DNA of 64,000 nt from Torreya grandis (taxonomy: Eukaryota > Streptophyta > Pinopsida > Cupressales > Taxaceae), in assembly GCA_037957365.1 (NCBI GenBank), contig JARHVA010000349.1, forward strand, positions 2,833,501 to 2,897,500, written 5' to 3'. The notes below the pieces were generated by a model that saw only the letters and a program-made list of their open reading frames with translations, made no database searches and had not been told where the DNA came from. Below, in pieces: positions 11,601 to 22,453 of the stretch. The position numbers and the translations under genes are program-made. Each line of letters opens with the position of its first letter. The stretch's first letter is position 1.

Positions 11601-12314
11601 CCAAAAATGATACAAATTTGTCCCAAACTTCCTTTGATGATGTGGCATCTGTCATGTAGAAGAGCAAGCTATCAAAAAAATTGAGATGTATCAAGTCAAG
11701 AACCTTTGCATGTGTGCTAACCAAGACTTATCTTCCTCTGAAGAAAATCTAGGAATATCATCTTGAATGATGCACCACAAACCTTTGCATTGTCAAACTA
11801 TCATCATTTTTATTTTCCATGTGTTGTAGTTATAAGTGTTGAGGGGCTTGAAGAATAGGGTATCCATTGTTGAATGCAAAATTGATGTAAGAATAAACCT
11901 TACATCAAAAAAATACTAAATAAGATAGAATACCCATCCCAAACTAATTTATAAGTATGCAATTGCTTACAAAGTTTTGACCTAAAAGACATTGTTTAAC
12001 CCTAAATTGGATAAGGATCCTACTTTGAGTAGCTAAGGTTAATAATATAGAAATGAATAAGCATAAGGGTGATAAACAGATCTATAATAGGCCAATTAAT
12101 TGTAAAACTTATAACATACACTAAATTTATTATATTGAGATATGCTAAAATAGAAAGTATAACTATGATAGATATTATAATAATTAGAAAAATAACATGA
12201 TTAGTTATGATGCTAATATAGATCTGGATTTGGGACATGCATGAAGCAAATTAAAAGAATGTTCTAGAATAATCGCCAAGTTTTAGATTAAGTGCCTTTG
12301 TAGCCACAAACACT
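8690..12314. other. Unassigned accessory sequence with fragmentary open frames
   Basis: This stretch has less extreme composition than its surroundings and holds longer open frames on the minus strand (9469-9741, 10593-10868, 10898-11626) and one of 136 aa on plus (10014-10424). None shows a domain I recognise. A good minus-strand donor-like site (GCAGC/GTAAGT) occurs near 9892. It could be an old mobile element or a gene fragment. I found no LTRs, terminal inverted repeats or RT motifs. Confidence 0.3.
10898..11626 (-). pseudogene. Unrecognised minus-strand ORF, probably a frameshifted coding relic
   Basis: This 242-residue frame begins MGQICIIFGDVNESFD. Its first half looks protein-like (Pro-rich segment, then acidic and mixed composition through about residue 115). 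Its second half turns into Leu/Phe/His-rich sequence that reads like the wrong frame. The overlapping frame at 10935-11276 starts MQNKIDSMQNQTDMLD and looks protein-like exactly where the first degrades. One frameshift near 11260-11290 would explain both. I recognise no family. A gag-like or element-encoded protein is possible given the surroundings, but no motif supports it. Confidence 0.25.
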
Positions 12315-13322
12315 TGCATCAGCTTGGGATGGTTGTGTCAATGGTAGTGTCTACATTAGACACAGGTGTCTAGTACAAAATAATTGTTGAAACAAGATAC
12401 GACCACCTAGATGCTTTTGGATTCGTCATCACCTTCGCTCCAATGCATCAACATCTAGGTTATGGACTATCGCTCATTGTCAAATGATCAAACCCTAGTT
12501 CTTCATCTTCATAGTGGTTGTGGGAAAAATGGGTTAGTGGGTGCACGATGTCAAGTTGCCCCAAAGAGCCTTTTGTAAATGAGTGTTGCCTACATAACTA
12601 ATACTTTGAAGATGGCCTCAAACTTATGTAGTTTCCCCCTACGTGTTAGCTTGTGTGGGAATCATGCAATGTGTGATAAATAATTAGAAAAGTGACTTAA
12701 ATTATAACTTGACAAATATAGCTCTCGGGCTACTCTATCAGTACTTCTAACCTGTAGATATGTTGTCCCTATGACTGATATGAAAATATGAGAAAATAAG
12801 GTAGCTTTGTTCACTTGAATGCTTGATAGAAAGCTTTTGGTAAGTTGTCTTGGTCTGTGCTTGGTATTTTGTAGGTCCTAAATGAATGAGGGTTGATCTT
12901 GTATTTATATAAATCCCTTTAAAGAATATCTCACATAATAACACTTAGTCGACTATTATGATATATTTCATTTACAAATTAGGTGACTTTTAGGGCACTA
13001 GACACTTGCGTCAGGGTGAGACATTTGCATCGACACAAGGTCTAACTAAGACGCAAGTGTCCAGCAAATTGGTAAATAGGTGCAGGTCCATAACTTGCAG
13101 AGGCATAAGATAAACAAGTTTTAAACATTTTGGGCAAGATATAAGGCTTGGGTCATCAACATAAGATTGGTCGGACTAAGAGATAGTCCAAGGGGCGCAA
13201 GAGAAAGTAAATGTGAGACTTATAGAATCATGAAATGTCTAGAACTGAGAGGAACAACCAAGGTTTGAGTTTGCTAAGTGTATAAGATTGAGGTGATATA
13301 TAATTCATAAATATCATCTACA
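12315..13322 (-). repeat. LTR copy A of the old 'host' Ty3 element
   Basis: About 1008 bp, from TGCATCAGC to ATCATCTACA, followed by the polypurine-tract-like TTTCCCCCGCTTT (minus: AAAGCGGGGGAAA). It aligns along its length with 13770-14759. It shares blocks with the outer element's LTRs (TGCCTACATA...AATACTTTGAAGA, then a GTAGTT..CCC block), so the families are related. It contains a perfect 12-bp inverted repeat (13001-13012 with 13050-13061). The left boundary is set by homology to copy B and a TG start and could be off by several bases. Confidence 0.65.
13001..13061. repeat. Perfect 12-bp inverted repeat in LTR copy A
   Basis: GACACTTGCGTC (13001-13012) and GACGCAAGTGTC (13050-13061) are exact reverse complements, 37 bp apart. 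A half-copy of the same motif (ACACTTGCATCAGC) lies at the LTR left edge near 12312. In LTR copy B the corresponding pair is decayed. Confidence 0.9.
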
Positions 13323-13769
13323 TTTCCCCCGCTTTAATTTAGTAATAAAATTGCTAGATTAAAGAAAAAAGAATATGTACTTAGGTGCGTATACACATAT
13401 TGTCTTTATTTGAGTCCAACTTGAGTGCTTTGTTGGTGACTGACCTGCAACAACGAGTATATAATAGTATATAATCAGTGCATATAATCTAAAATTGAAA
13501 GTATTGAAATGATTGAAATTGAAAGAGAGCAAGGTTTAGGAGTATACTTATGTATCGATGTAACCATTTTGTCTTTTGACAATTTCATTTAAAAGATGTA
13601 TCATTATGAATCACTAAAACTGAGGTTAGGATAAATATAACTCTAGAAAGTACATGTATCTAAGGAGATAGAGAGAGAAAGATATGAGGGCCCATGCCCC
13701 CAACGTAAAAAAAAAGTGGATCGCCACCAACAGTTGAGACTAGCTCAACTGTGCAACCCAATCATACTG
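13323..13769 (-). other. Truncated interior segment between two tandem LTRs
   Basis: 447 bp that aligns with the interior next to LTR copy B (14760-about 15210). Shared blocks include TTGAGTCCAACTTGAGTG, GTTTAGGAGTA, GCCCATGCCC and CCAATCAT. It stops where LTR copy B begins. The arrangement LTR - partial interior - LTR - interior looks like an unequal recombination product. Confidence 0.6.
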
Positions 13770-14759
13770 TGCATTAGCCTAAGATGGTTGCATGGACACT
13801 ATTTTATACATTGAAAATGTGTCCAATATATAATAACTATTGAAACATGATATGACCACCTAAATACTTACGGGTTCGTCGTCACCTTCACTTTGGTGTA
13901 TTCAGATCTGGGTCATGGATTGTCGCTTCTTGTCAAATGATCAAACTCTACTTCTTTATCTTCATAATAGCTGTGGGAAATATAGATTAGTGGGCACATG
14001 GTGTCAAGTTATTCTAAATACCCCTCTATCAATGAACATTGTCTACATAAGCGATACTCTGAAGAGGGTCTCATACTTATATAGTTCTCCCCTACATGTT
14101 GGCTTGTATGTGAATCATGTAAAATGTGATAAATACATATAACAATGACCTAGCTTGTAACTTGAAAAATATAGAACTTGGGCTACTCCTTCAATACTTT
14201 AGACCTAAATATGTGCTATTCCTATGATTAATACAAAAATAAGAAAAAATAGGGAAGCTTTGCTCAGTTGAATGCTTTTGATAAGTTGCCTTGGTATGTG
14301 TTAGGTATTTTGTAGGTAAGAAATGAATGAGGATCTTATTTTTATATCAATCCCTTTGGAGAATATCTCACATATTATCACTTAGGTCGACCATTGGGAT
14401 ACGTTTTATTTATAAATTAGATGACTTTTAGGGCATCAGATATTTGCATTGGAGTAGGACACAGGTATCAACGCAAGCATCTGAATGAGACTTAAGTGTT
14501 CAGAAAGTTGGAAAATAGGTGCATGTCCATAACTTGCAAAGGTATAAGATAAACAAGTTTTAAGCATTCTAGGTAAGATAAAAGCCCTGGATCATCAACA
14601 TAAGACTGGTCAGACTAAGAGATAGGCCAAGGGGCATAAGAGAGCAGATGCAAGATCTGTAGAAATAGAGAAGGTCTAGAAATAATAGAAACAACCAAGG
14701 TTTGAGTTTGTCAAGTGCACAAGATTGAGGTGATATATAATTCATGAATATCATCTACA
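13770..14759 (-). repeat. LTR copy B of the old 'host' Ty3 element
   Basis: About 990 bp, from TGCATTAGCCTAAG to ATCATCTACA. It joins a pyrimidine-rich tract (TTTTCTCTTCTTT, minus-strand purine tract), as expected for a minus-strand element's 3' LTR. The interior continues to the right through the protease relic near 17.3-17.8 kb. The right boundary is firm by homology to copy A and the PPT; the left one is approximate. Confidence 0.65.
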
Positions 14760-15065
14760 TTTTCTCTTCTTTAATTTAGTAGTTTAAAGGAAAATGAATG
14801 CATACCTGGGTGTGTATAACACACATTGTATTTTTTTGAGTCCAACTTGAGTGTTTTGCTGGTGACTGACTTGCAATCAAGAACATGTTACAATATATAA
14901 CTAGTGCATATAATATGAAATTGAAAGTATTGAAATTGAAAGAGAACAAGGTTTAGGAGTACCCCTGTGTATCTATGCGACCGTCTTGCCTTTTGAATTT
15001 TTTTTTGAAAGATGTATCTTTATGAATCACTGAAATTGAGATTATGACAAATATAAATTTTAAAA

Positions 15066-15152
<87 letters not shown>

Positions 15153-17229
15153 ATGCCCTCAACCTTGGAGAAAAGGTGGATTGTCACCTGGCAATTGAAA
15201 CTAGTTCAATCATGCAAACCAATCATATTTATAACTTGGTGAGTGCGAGTGAATCAAGTCAACTCAAAATATCAAACTAGTGAGATTGGATGATACAATC
15301 AAGTTCAACCTAAAAACTTGACAAGATTGAGTGATTTAATCAACTCAACAATACAAAAACGTAAACTAATTACTGCAGTAGATTGACTCAATATAGTCTG
15401 TAAAATTTTAACTTGGTAGGTGGTGACAGTCTGTGAAAGTGTTATAAATTTGAAACTGATTTAAATTTGCAATAGTAGGCACACATTGCATATCATATGC
15501 ACCTTAGATATTTCTCATGCTGAAATTGTGCATAATAATGGTACCCATGTATAAAATTTTGCCATAAATATGTATGTGAATCATATAACTATGAATCTAG
15601 CCAATATGAAACTATGTAAGTGTGGAGAACATGCTTCTAAAACATACCCCACTATAATCTAAAAATAAAAACTTATAGAAGTGCCAATGTGGAGGACATG
15701 TTTTTAAAACATCCCCCCCATAATCTGGAGATGTTGAATACTGAGTAAGTGTAGAGAACACATTTTTAAAACATGCCCAATGAATTTGAGACCATGAACG
15801 TGTAGAAGCGATGCCTATATGACATGCCCCATTGATATGCCCCCACTTTGAGGTGAGATAAGATAGAAACTTGTAGATACCTCACCTCAAAAGGATAACC
15901 ATATGACTGTGAATGAACCATGTAGCATATAAGAGAACATGTCTAGGTATATTTATCATTGAAGTTCATAGAATGTGATCACATTAAGGCCTAAGATGCA
16001 TGATAAAGATCATAAAAATGTCTAGATAGTCATAGTAAAAGATCAACAAACAACAAAGCACACACACACAAAAACCCTCAAAATTAAGTCAACAGACAAT
16101 GGTCTAAAGAGACTGCAAATAAGGGGCATGTTGAAATGTTGCACAATCGAATAGAGATGACATAGTCGAATGTCCAAAAAGAAATAATGACATTCAAATG
16201 TCTATATAACAAGCGATGACATATCAAATGTCAAAGAAACAAACAAAGGAATGAGGGCCGTAAACAATAGAGCATATTCAAATGCTCAACAAACAAGACA
16301 ATAACAAGGTAAGACACTCAAAGAAGTGCATAAATGAAAACATAAGCAACCAACATAAACATATCATAGTAGACCATGGATCAAATGTGTTAACGAAAAA
16401 TGTTAAGTACATAACATATCAAGTACACTATAGAATATACAAGTATGGATAAAGACATATGTAAGTATATATATAAGCTCAAACATGATAATGTAAAGTG
16501 ACTATAAAATGATGTACAATGGATGTATCATGATCATAGAGGTGGATGACCCCAATGTCTTGGGGACGTGAGTAGAGGGAAAACCCAAAATCCAAAAGTG
16601 CATAGATCATGTATCTATGTATGCCTGCATCAGAAAAAATAGAAACATGAAACACATATATGTAGAAGTAACTGATATTGTATCCACCAACATAGAACTA
16701 ACACATAGATGCCTAGGAGTCAATAGAATATATAGATGCCAGAAATATTTTTAGATTTTTGAATGTTTTTATTTTTTTAGTACTTTTGGAATATGTGAAG
16801 AGACTAACATATGATCACATATAAAAGATGCTCATATATATCTCCCCACTATGAATCTGGTATAATAAAGTGATGATGCTATCGAGGATCATGCATAAGT
16901 GTAATATCTTTCACTGAAGTATCTTGGATGATTTGCATATGTATAATGGGACTTGTGGTCATGAGTAAACAATATGAATAATAGGAGTAGGAGTTTGTCA
17001 AACCCATCATTGAGTGTATTGTGGTCTATTTTAAACAAAAATAATAAGATGTATAGGTGCTCTGAATATTTGAATGTGGTGTGTAGTAGACGAGGATTCT
17101 ATGGAACCCACTATGGATTTAATGTAAATGTCTCTCAAGTATTGGCTACCTAATGAAGGGAATTGCCTGTTGATTACTTTTTTATAGTGGATTGACCTTA
17201 TTAGGCTTGATAATTAGCTACATGGGCAT
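14760..17229 (-). other. Non-coding 3' interior of the 'host' Ty3 element
   Basis: This lies between the 3' LTR and the protease relic. It has no RT, RNase H or integrase motif, so this element appears to lack pol. It contains a (TA)n(GA)n microsatellite (15070-15149), three spaced repeats of GTGGAGAACATG...TTTAAAACAT..CCC at about 15620-15780, and many short ATGTC/GACAT-type repeats at about 16090-16340. A similar layout occurs in the outer element at 44.5-45.5 kb. Confidence 0.5.
15070..15149. repeat. (TA)n(GA)n microsatellite
   Basis: About 49 bp of pure TA followed by about 31 bp of pure GA, inside the 'host' element interior. Open frames across it on both strands (15044-15280, 14953-15162) are artefacts of the repeat. 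Confidence 0.98.
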
Positions 17230-17820
17230 ACATTTCTCTTGTTCAAGAGGATGCTCATATGGAACTCTGAAAGCTGTAAGTACTCTATTGGCATGAATGT
17301 ATTTAACACATCCATGCAATATAAAAGACACCGCTCAAAGAGCATATATCCAAGGGTGTCCTAATAACATATCAAAGACACTCATGAAAGGTATAATTGA
17401 AAATTTAGTAACCAAATGTTTGAAACCCACTTGTAAAGGTAAGCCAATCTCACCAAAAAACTATTGTGAGGTCCCATTAAATGTTCTAACTAATCTGGTA
17501 GAAGGGTGTAAATCATGATGAGTATAACTTAAATGCGTAAATAATGTTATGGTGAAAACATTCTTGCTTGCATCATTATCAATCATTACAATATGTAGAA
17601 GTTGGTGATGAAGGTATTCTTGAATGAATAAAGAATAAATATTGGATTTGTCATCCTTAATCTCATTGTCATTGAAAGTAATAGGTCTTTGAACCATAGG
17701 ATATTTATGCCATGTATAGGTACCAATAATCCCATCTAGTGAATGCTCATAGTGTGATGGAGAAGGATATACGTTATATACCATTTGCGCCTTCACATCC
17801 TTATTTGAATGGTCTTGCAA
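17230..17820 (-). pseudogene. Retropepsin (protease) relic of the 'host' Ty3 element
   Basis: Read on the minus strand, 17820-17461 is open and carries RPITFNDNEIKDD, then the protease core with the active-site remnant MIDNDASKN. The usual retropepsin motif is D-(T/S/N)-G-(A/S), so the Gly is replaced by Asp. It continues through RLVRTFNGTSQ. After a stop, the same frame gives DMLLGHPWIY and a CVKYIH motif, the LGRPWI...C-(I/V)-KF block typical after the protease in plant Ty3 elements. The enzyme would cleave Gag-Pol in virus-like particles; here it is inactive and interrupted. Confidence 0.8.
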
Positions 17821-17869
17821 ATGATTTTTAAATATATTTTGTTTTTGGTGATCACTAGGTTGTGAACCT

Positions 17870-18063
17870 CATTCTTTTAGAGGATCATAAAATGTAATCT
17901 TTTGGTCATCGATGAGATTTTGAATTTTATGATTCAACATAAAACATTTGATCATAGAATGTCTATGGCCTTGGTGATAATCAAAATAAGAATTCACATC
18001 ATATCCTTTGGGTAGAGGTTGACTCATATCAACCTTTATAGGATAAGGGAGAGATATAAGATG
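17870..18063 (-). pseudogene. Gag C-terminus with zinc-knuckle relic, 'host' element
   Basis: The minus-strand frame reads VDMSQPLPKGYD, then Y-x2-H-x4-H-x4-C around FDYHQGHRHSMIKC and HKIQNLIDDQKI. This is the degenerate nucleic-acid-binding knuckle at the end of Ty3 Gag, with its first Cys lost. The frame runs up to 18063, where the outer element is inserted. If one AGATG copy is dropped, the frame continues into the Gag relic at 49549 onward. Confidence 0.75.
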
Positions 18064-19231
18064 TGATTTAACAATTTTTGGAATACTGGTGTATTATTCT
18101 TAATTTAGTTAAAGGGTTTGAGTAGTAAAATTAGTAAATAAATATATAATAATTAAACTATTAATTTATGTAAATTAATTTTAATTCAAACTTTAAAAAA
18201 AATAGTAATAAGGAAAAGAAAACAAAACTTAGTTGGAACTGATTGATCTGACTGAGACAGAGGCTGGGAATTCACTATACAAGACTGAGACACTATCATA
18301 AACTGAGATTTGAACTTTATTTTATGATTGGACAAGAACACCATAACTGGATAGTAGTGGCATCGATGCTTAGTCCACCTCTACCACTTTGCCTTGAGGA
18401 TCTAAGATTTCTAGGTTTTATTTGTTATGTATGTGTGACCCCATCTATGAAGTTTCATCAGTAAGAAGTTTGTATAACTCCTTGTAGAGAAGATTATTTC
18501 TTCAAACCCTATCTTCCATTGTGATTTGACCAATTTTGAGCAAGATGGAGGGTTATTGTGTGTAAGATGCACTAGACATGCTTCACACTCTGTGTGTGGT
18601 CACGCTGCCTACATACCAATACTTTGAAGAGGGATCAAGCCATATGTAGTTCTCCCCACTTGATGTGCTTTGTGCAATTGTGTATATAAAGATGTAGAAT
18701 GTTAAATTAGATGTGCTTGAGGTAGTTAGGAATTGGTGTAAGGAATTGAATGAGCTTGTATGTATGTTGGCTAACTGTATGCAGAGAATAGATAAGATTG
18801 CTTGTATTCTTAATTTGTGATATTTGCCAACCCTTTCCAAATGATCTTTGAAGGGGATTTTATAGGGATCTATTGGTCATGGGTTGAATGTACTCATGTT
18901 AGGTCGACAAAGATAAGGATGGGGAATTAGAAAAAATTGAGTGTTGGGGCTAGAAATAGACTTAGACAATAGCATCGAAAGCAGACTAGATTGGTACCAA
19001 CATTATAATCCAATTGTGGCGCTACTGTTCTAAGTAGACAGGACCTAGGGGATTGATTTGTCTTGGAAAGAGTAATTTGGATGAGTTGGGACCAAGTTTG
19101 GAAGGCTATATATGACTGAGAATCAGTTAAAATAAGACTAAGAGGGTCATTAAAGTAAACACGATGGACTTAAGGGTTTGGTGTCATTAGCCATGCTTAA
19201 GTTACTAATTTTTATATTTTATATGACTACA
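18064..19231 (-). repeat. 3' LTR of the outer element
   Basis: 1168 bp, from TGATTTAAC to ATATGACTACA. It matches 48367-49543 in order and across nearly its whole length, at perhaps 83-87 % identity by eye. Confidence 0.92.
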
Positions 19232-19232
19232 T

Positions 19233-20402
19233 TGTCAGGGATGCGAAACACCGGAAGCATACAATTGATTACCAAACTTCAAGGAACTTAATATGTGAAA
19301 ATAACCAGAATCAACAAGTAACTAGAATTCAGAATAACATAGCATATGAGAGACAATACACAACTTGTATTAACACTTTATACAGAAAAGAATACAATAG
19401 AGAATATCCCACATCTTTTCCACCACCTTACAGAGGTTTCTCACACCTCAAGTGAACAGTAAATCTTCTCCCCAAAGCTCTCCCTCTCACAGGTCCCAAC
19501 ACCCAACTCAAATACAGAGTTGGTGTTCACCTCCCGTGCTCCATGCACAACACAAGTGCTCTACGCACTCCACAAGCACTCCACGTGCTCCACAAGTACT
19601 CAAGGTACTTCAAGTAGATCTCCCATGAACCTGCAATAACCTGCACTTCAACAGACCATACTTATGGAAGGAACTCCCTTGCCTTCCTCTTGCTCTATCC
19701 GAGTACACACCTGTACTCCAAGTAGATCCTGCCTGATACTGCTCCCTGTTGTGTTGCTGTCTATATGACCTTGCACACCTACAAATCAAACAACGGTTCT
19801 GCTCACCTGTGAACCTCGACCTTGCACACACATACACCTGTAGATCAATGATCTTACTTACCATGTAGATCTCCTATATAGGCCATGCAACTGTGACCAA
19901 GATCCTACACTCCTGAAGAATCCAGCTGACTCTCCAAACCAGCACCAACACCCCTGGTACTGCTGTGGAACTAGGAGGAACACCCTTGCTCACCTCACAC
20001 ACAGAAGGAGCAAACTTTGCTCAACTCAAACTAGCCCACATTTCCAATACAACCATGAGTCTATTATATAGATCTCATCCAAACAATAATTAGACATCTA
20101 ATTACAATAATTAGATCCGAAGCTCTCAGTCTAAAAATAGATCTCTTCATGCAAACACTTGGTTCGTTAGCTAACTGCCCGTAATAAACGCAGTCCAAAC
20201 CACACAGGGGACCGACATCGGTCCCTGTCCACCTGGGGGTCGCCGACGCCGGCTGATCTCTGACCGACGTCGATTGCCTTCCTGCCCTATCCTGCCGACA
20301 TCGGTTGGCCTGACCAACGCCGGTGTCTCTGACACTCAACAACTCTCCTGCAACCTCCTCCGTGTCTGCATCAGTGAAGCTTTTAGCTCCACAATCCTAA
20401 CA
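19233..20402 (-). repeat. LTR 1 of the Copia array
   Basis: 1170 bp, TGTCAGGGATGCG to ATCCTAACA on the + strand; the element start on minus is TGTTAGGATTGTGG. It holds five ACCGACGTCGGT-type palindromes between 20211 and 20324, that is 79-192 bases from the minus-strand LTR start (U3 side). Confidence 0.95.
20205..20330. repeat. Palindrome cluster (ACCGACGTCGGT type) in LTR 1
   Basis: Five variants: 20211-20222 (ACCGACATCGGT), 20242-20253 (GCCGACGCCGGC), 20263-20274 (ACCGACGTCGAT), 20294-20305 (GCCGACATCGGT) and 20313-20324 (ACCAACGCCGGT). The same five occur in LTR 2 (about 23430-23546) and LTR 3 (about 26651-26764), often nearer the perfect palindrome. The core GACGTC is the plant bZIP C-box core. 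The GACATC/GATGTC variants look like CpG-decay products. Confidence 0.9.
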
Positions 20403-20413
20403 ATCTCCCACTT
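20403..20413 (-). other. Polypurine tract, Copia array unit 1
   Basis: ATCTCCCACTT on plus, that is AAGTGGGAGAT on minus, directly before the LTR start TGTTAGG. This is the normal PPT/LTR junction for Copia elements. The same sequence follows LTR 2 at 23624-23634. Confidence 0.9.
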
Positions 20414-20479
20414 GGAGATAAATAGCTGCACTGTACCTGTACCTGTACTCCGTCTAATCTATTTCCTAATTTGTATCCC

Positions 20480-21340
20480 TCTTCAAGCTCCCACCTGAAG
20501 ACAACCCACCACACATCCCGTGGTGTACCCCCTGTCATCCGAGTAACCTGCCACATCCAAGCCTACAACCCCTGTAGTGAAGTCCTAACCCTGCATAGCA
20601 ACACCTGCTGCCGGTCCCTCTCAAAAAACTGAGAACCCACTTCCCTGAATTGGCTCCTAACTCTGACAGCTCCCACTGCATGGGAATACTCAGGTCTATA
20701 CCAGACCTCATGTGATTTCGGACACTGTACCTGTCCAGCCCTTAGTGTGCTCCGGTTCTGCATCCCGAACCTCGCCAACACCTGATTCACATCAGCTCCC
20801 ACTCGAGACAAAATCAACCTGTGATCTCCATGCCTCCCATGTCAAAGAATTCCGCTGCTCCAAACTCCTCATGACATGACACTGAACTAATCTTACCCTT
20901 AGCTCAACAAAACCCTGTATGTACACCCCTGCTAGCTAGCATAACATACCATCCACATACAGTAACAGAATGATGTCATGACCATCATCCTTCTGGTAAG
21001 TCAAACCACAGTAGTTACCTGACACTGACTGAAGCCATGCTTCGTCCTCCACCTGTCAAAACTTGTACCACTGTCCTGCAGCTCCACAAGACCATATGCT
21101 TGGTCTTCCATCTCACGTATCCGTTCTCTCTATTCTTCTACTAAGGAATCCATTCGTCTCTGTGCTTTCATCCAGCTGGCAAACCTACCAAAACTTCCGT
21201 TTGGTTCTGCATCATAATCCTGCCTAGCTCACACCTGTTTCCTGGATCCTTCCTGCTATACAATCAGCAACAAGTATAAAGAAGAGGAACAACGAATTTG
21301 AGGGCCTACTTACACCTTCAGTCCTCCGTATGGGTGTTTG
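20480..21340 (-). pseudogene. Copia RT-RNase H relic, array unit 1
   Basis: The minus strand shows, with stops between, QAYGLVELQDSG...HGFSQCQV (compare the Copia YGLKQSPRQWY...HGF block). It then gives DDGHDIILLYVDGMLC at about 20935-20990; the YVDD catalytic pair reads YVDG (20948-20959), losing the second Asp. Further on come the RT-thumb-like VRLVQCHVMRSLE and, at about 20485-20565, GLDVAGYSDDRGYTTG, which corresponds to the start of Copia RNase H (CDADWAGD..DRRSTTG). Several segments are shortened, so RT-RNase H is compressed and dead. The counterpart in unit 2 is at about 23700-24560. Confidence 0.75.
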
Positions 21341-21369
21341 AGACTCCTTGACAGCATGCTGTCCACTCA

Positions 21370-21650
21370 AAATTCGTTACAGTGACCGACCTCGGTCACC
21401 CCACAGTCTGCATCCGATCGACATCGGTTCCATGCGTCTATACCTGACTACCAACCTGCCAGCGCTGGTGTCCCTGCTGCCGACGTCGGTCCTCATGACC
21501 GACATCGGTCTTAAATACTGTCGACGTCGGTCCCATGACCGACGTCGATCTTACCCTGCCCGACATCGCTGGTTTCGGTCTGCACATGACTGACATCGGC
21601 ACCTGTTTGTTCGACGCCGATTCCTCTTGACCGACGCTGGTACCTCTGTT
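21370..21650. repeat. Palindrome cluster in the Copia interior, unit 1
   Basis: About eleven ACCGACGTCGGT-type 12-mers lie in 280 bp. Examples are ACCGACCTCGGT near 21382, GCCGACGTCGGT near 21480, ACCGACATCGGT near 21500, GTCGACGTCGGT near 21521 and ACCGACGTCGAT near 21539. They sit between the GAG-pre-integrase relic and the RT relic, exactly where integrase should be. The same cluster is at about 24605-24865 in unit 2. Confidence 0.9.
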
Positions 21651-22341
21651 CGCCTGTGAGTGATGACTTTTTACCCGCGAGCTCCTTTGAATTAATCTCC
21701 ATGTACAAACTGCCCTGCTCAGATGTATCCAGCCTCATCCACTGAACTCTGTCTGCCATCTCCTCCAAGAACACCAAGGCTTTCCAGTTCTTAAGCCTGT
21801 CAAATATATCTGTCTTCCGCTTAATAACATGCATCTCCTTCCTGCTCATGTGACTAAGCCTACGAAGCCACGTCTCTGCAATAGAAGAAGAATCAGTAAT
21901 ATAGACAAGTAGATAAAGAGTACCTGTCTTCTTACCACCAGCTAATTCAAGTGCTACCGCTGTGAGAGTTCTTGTGCATCTCTTATCACCCAATCTTTCT
22001 GAAGAAATTAGCCATATCTCCAAACCTGGGACCTGCATGACCTTCATCAACACCTGTGTGTTGGCCGCCTGCAATTTTAGCTTCACTTCCCCTTTGCCAA
22101 TTCTTTGGCAAGGCTTACCAGCTCCTCTACTTGGGGCTGCATGGAAAGAGGCAACCAAATCTTTTATCCAAGATTCAACTTTATCCAAGAAACCTGCAAA
22201 CACATCCTGTGCAACAACCCTTGCTACATCTGTATCTTCAGTTTCTTCATGCTGATCTGCTACCAACCAACAATGTTCTTTTACCTACTCTTTCTTTCCA
22301 TCGGACCATGAGTAACCATCTGTGCTTTTCAACTCCTCCAT
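21511..22341 (-). pseudogene. Copia Gag start / protease / GAG-pre-integrase relic, array unit 1
   Basis: An ATG at 22341 begins MEELKSTDGYSW, a short Gag-like start. After a stop, an open frame of 251 residues runs 22266-21511. It contains ESWIKDLVASFHAAP, a damaged Copia protease site (WxLDSGASxH family; Asp kept, Ser-Gly lost). Next come GKGEVKLKLQ and MQVPGLEIWLISSERL, matching the VPxLxxNLxS block. Last is ETWLRRLSHMSRKEM, the GAG-pre-integrase motif (WHxRLGHxS, His lost). The end of the frame translates the palindrome cluster (DVGHGTDVD) and is not a conserved domain. Most of Gag is missing. Confidence 0.8.
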
Positions 22342-22438
22342 TCTTAGCTTACTTTGATCTGCCGTTGCTCTACTCCCACTCGATCAGAAACCCCTGAGAG
22401 TGCCCTGTAACCAAACACAATCCTACTTTTTGCAACCT

Positions 22439-22451
22439 GGCTCTGATACCA
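22439..22451 (-). other. Primer-binding site, unit 1 (tRNA-Met type)
   Basis: GGCTCTGATACCA on plus, TGGTATCAGAGCC on minus. It is two bases from the LTR 2 edge at 22454. Confidence 0.95.
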
Positions 22452-22453
22452 CT

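Noticed and set aside
15044..15280. ORFs across the TA/GA microsatellite on both strands
   Set aside because: Translation of simple repeats (YIYIYI, ERERER).
21962..22397. Several + strand ORFs of 68-113 aa repeated at 25183-25618
   Set aside because: They are antisense shadows of the Copia protease/GAG-pre-integrase relic, recurring only because the interior is duplicated.
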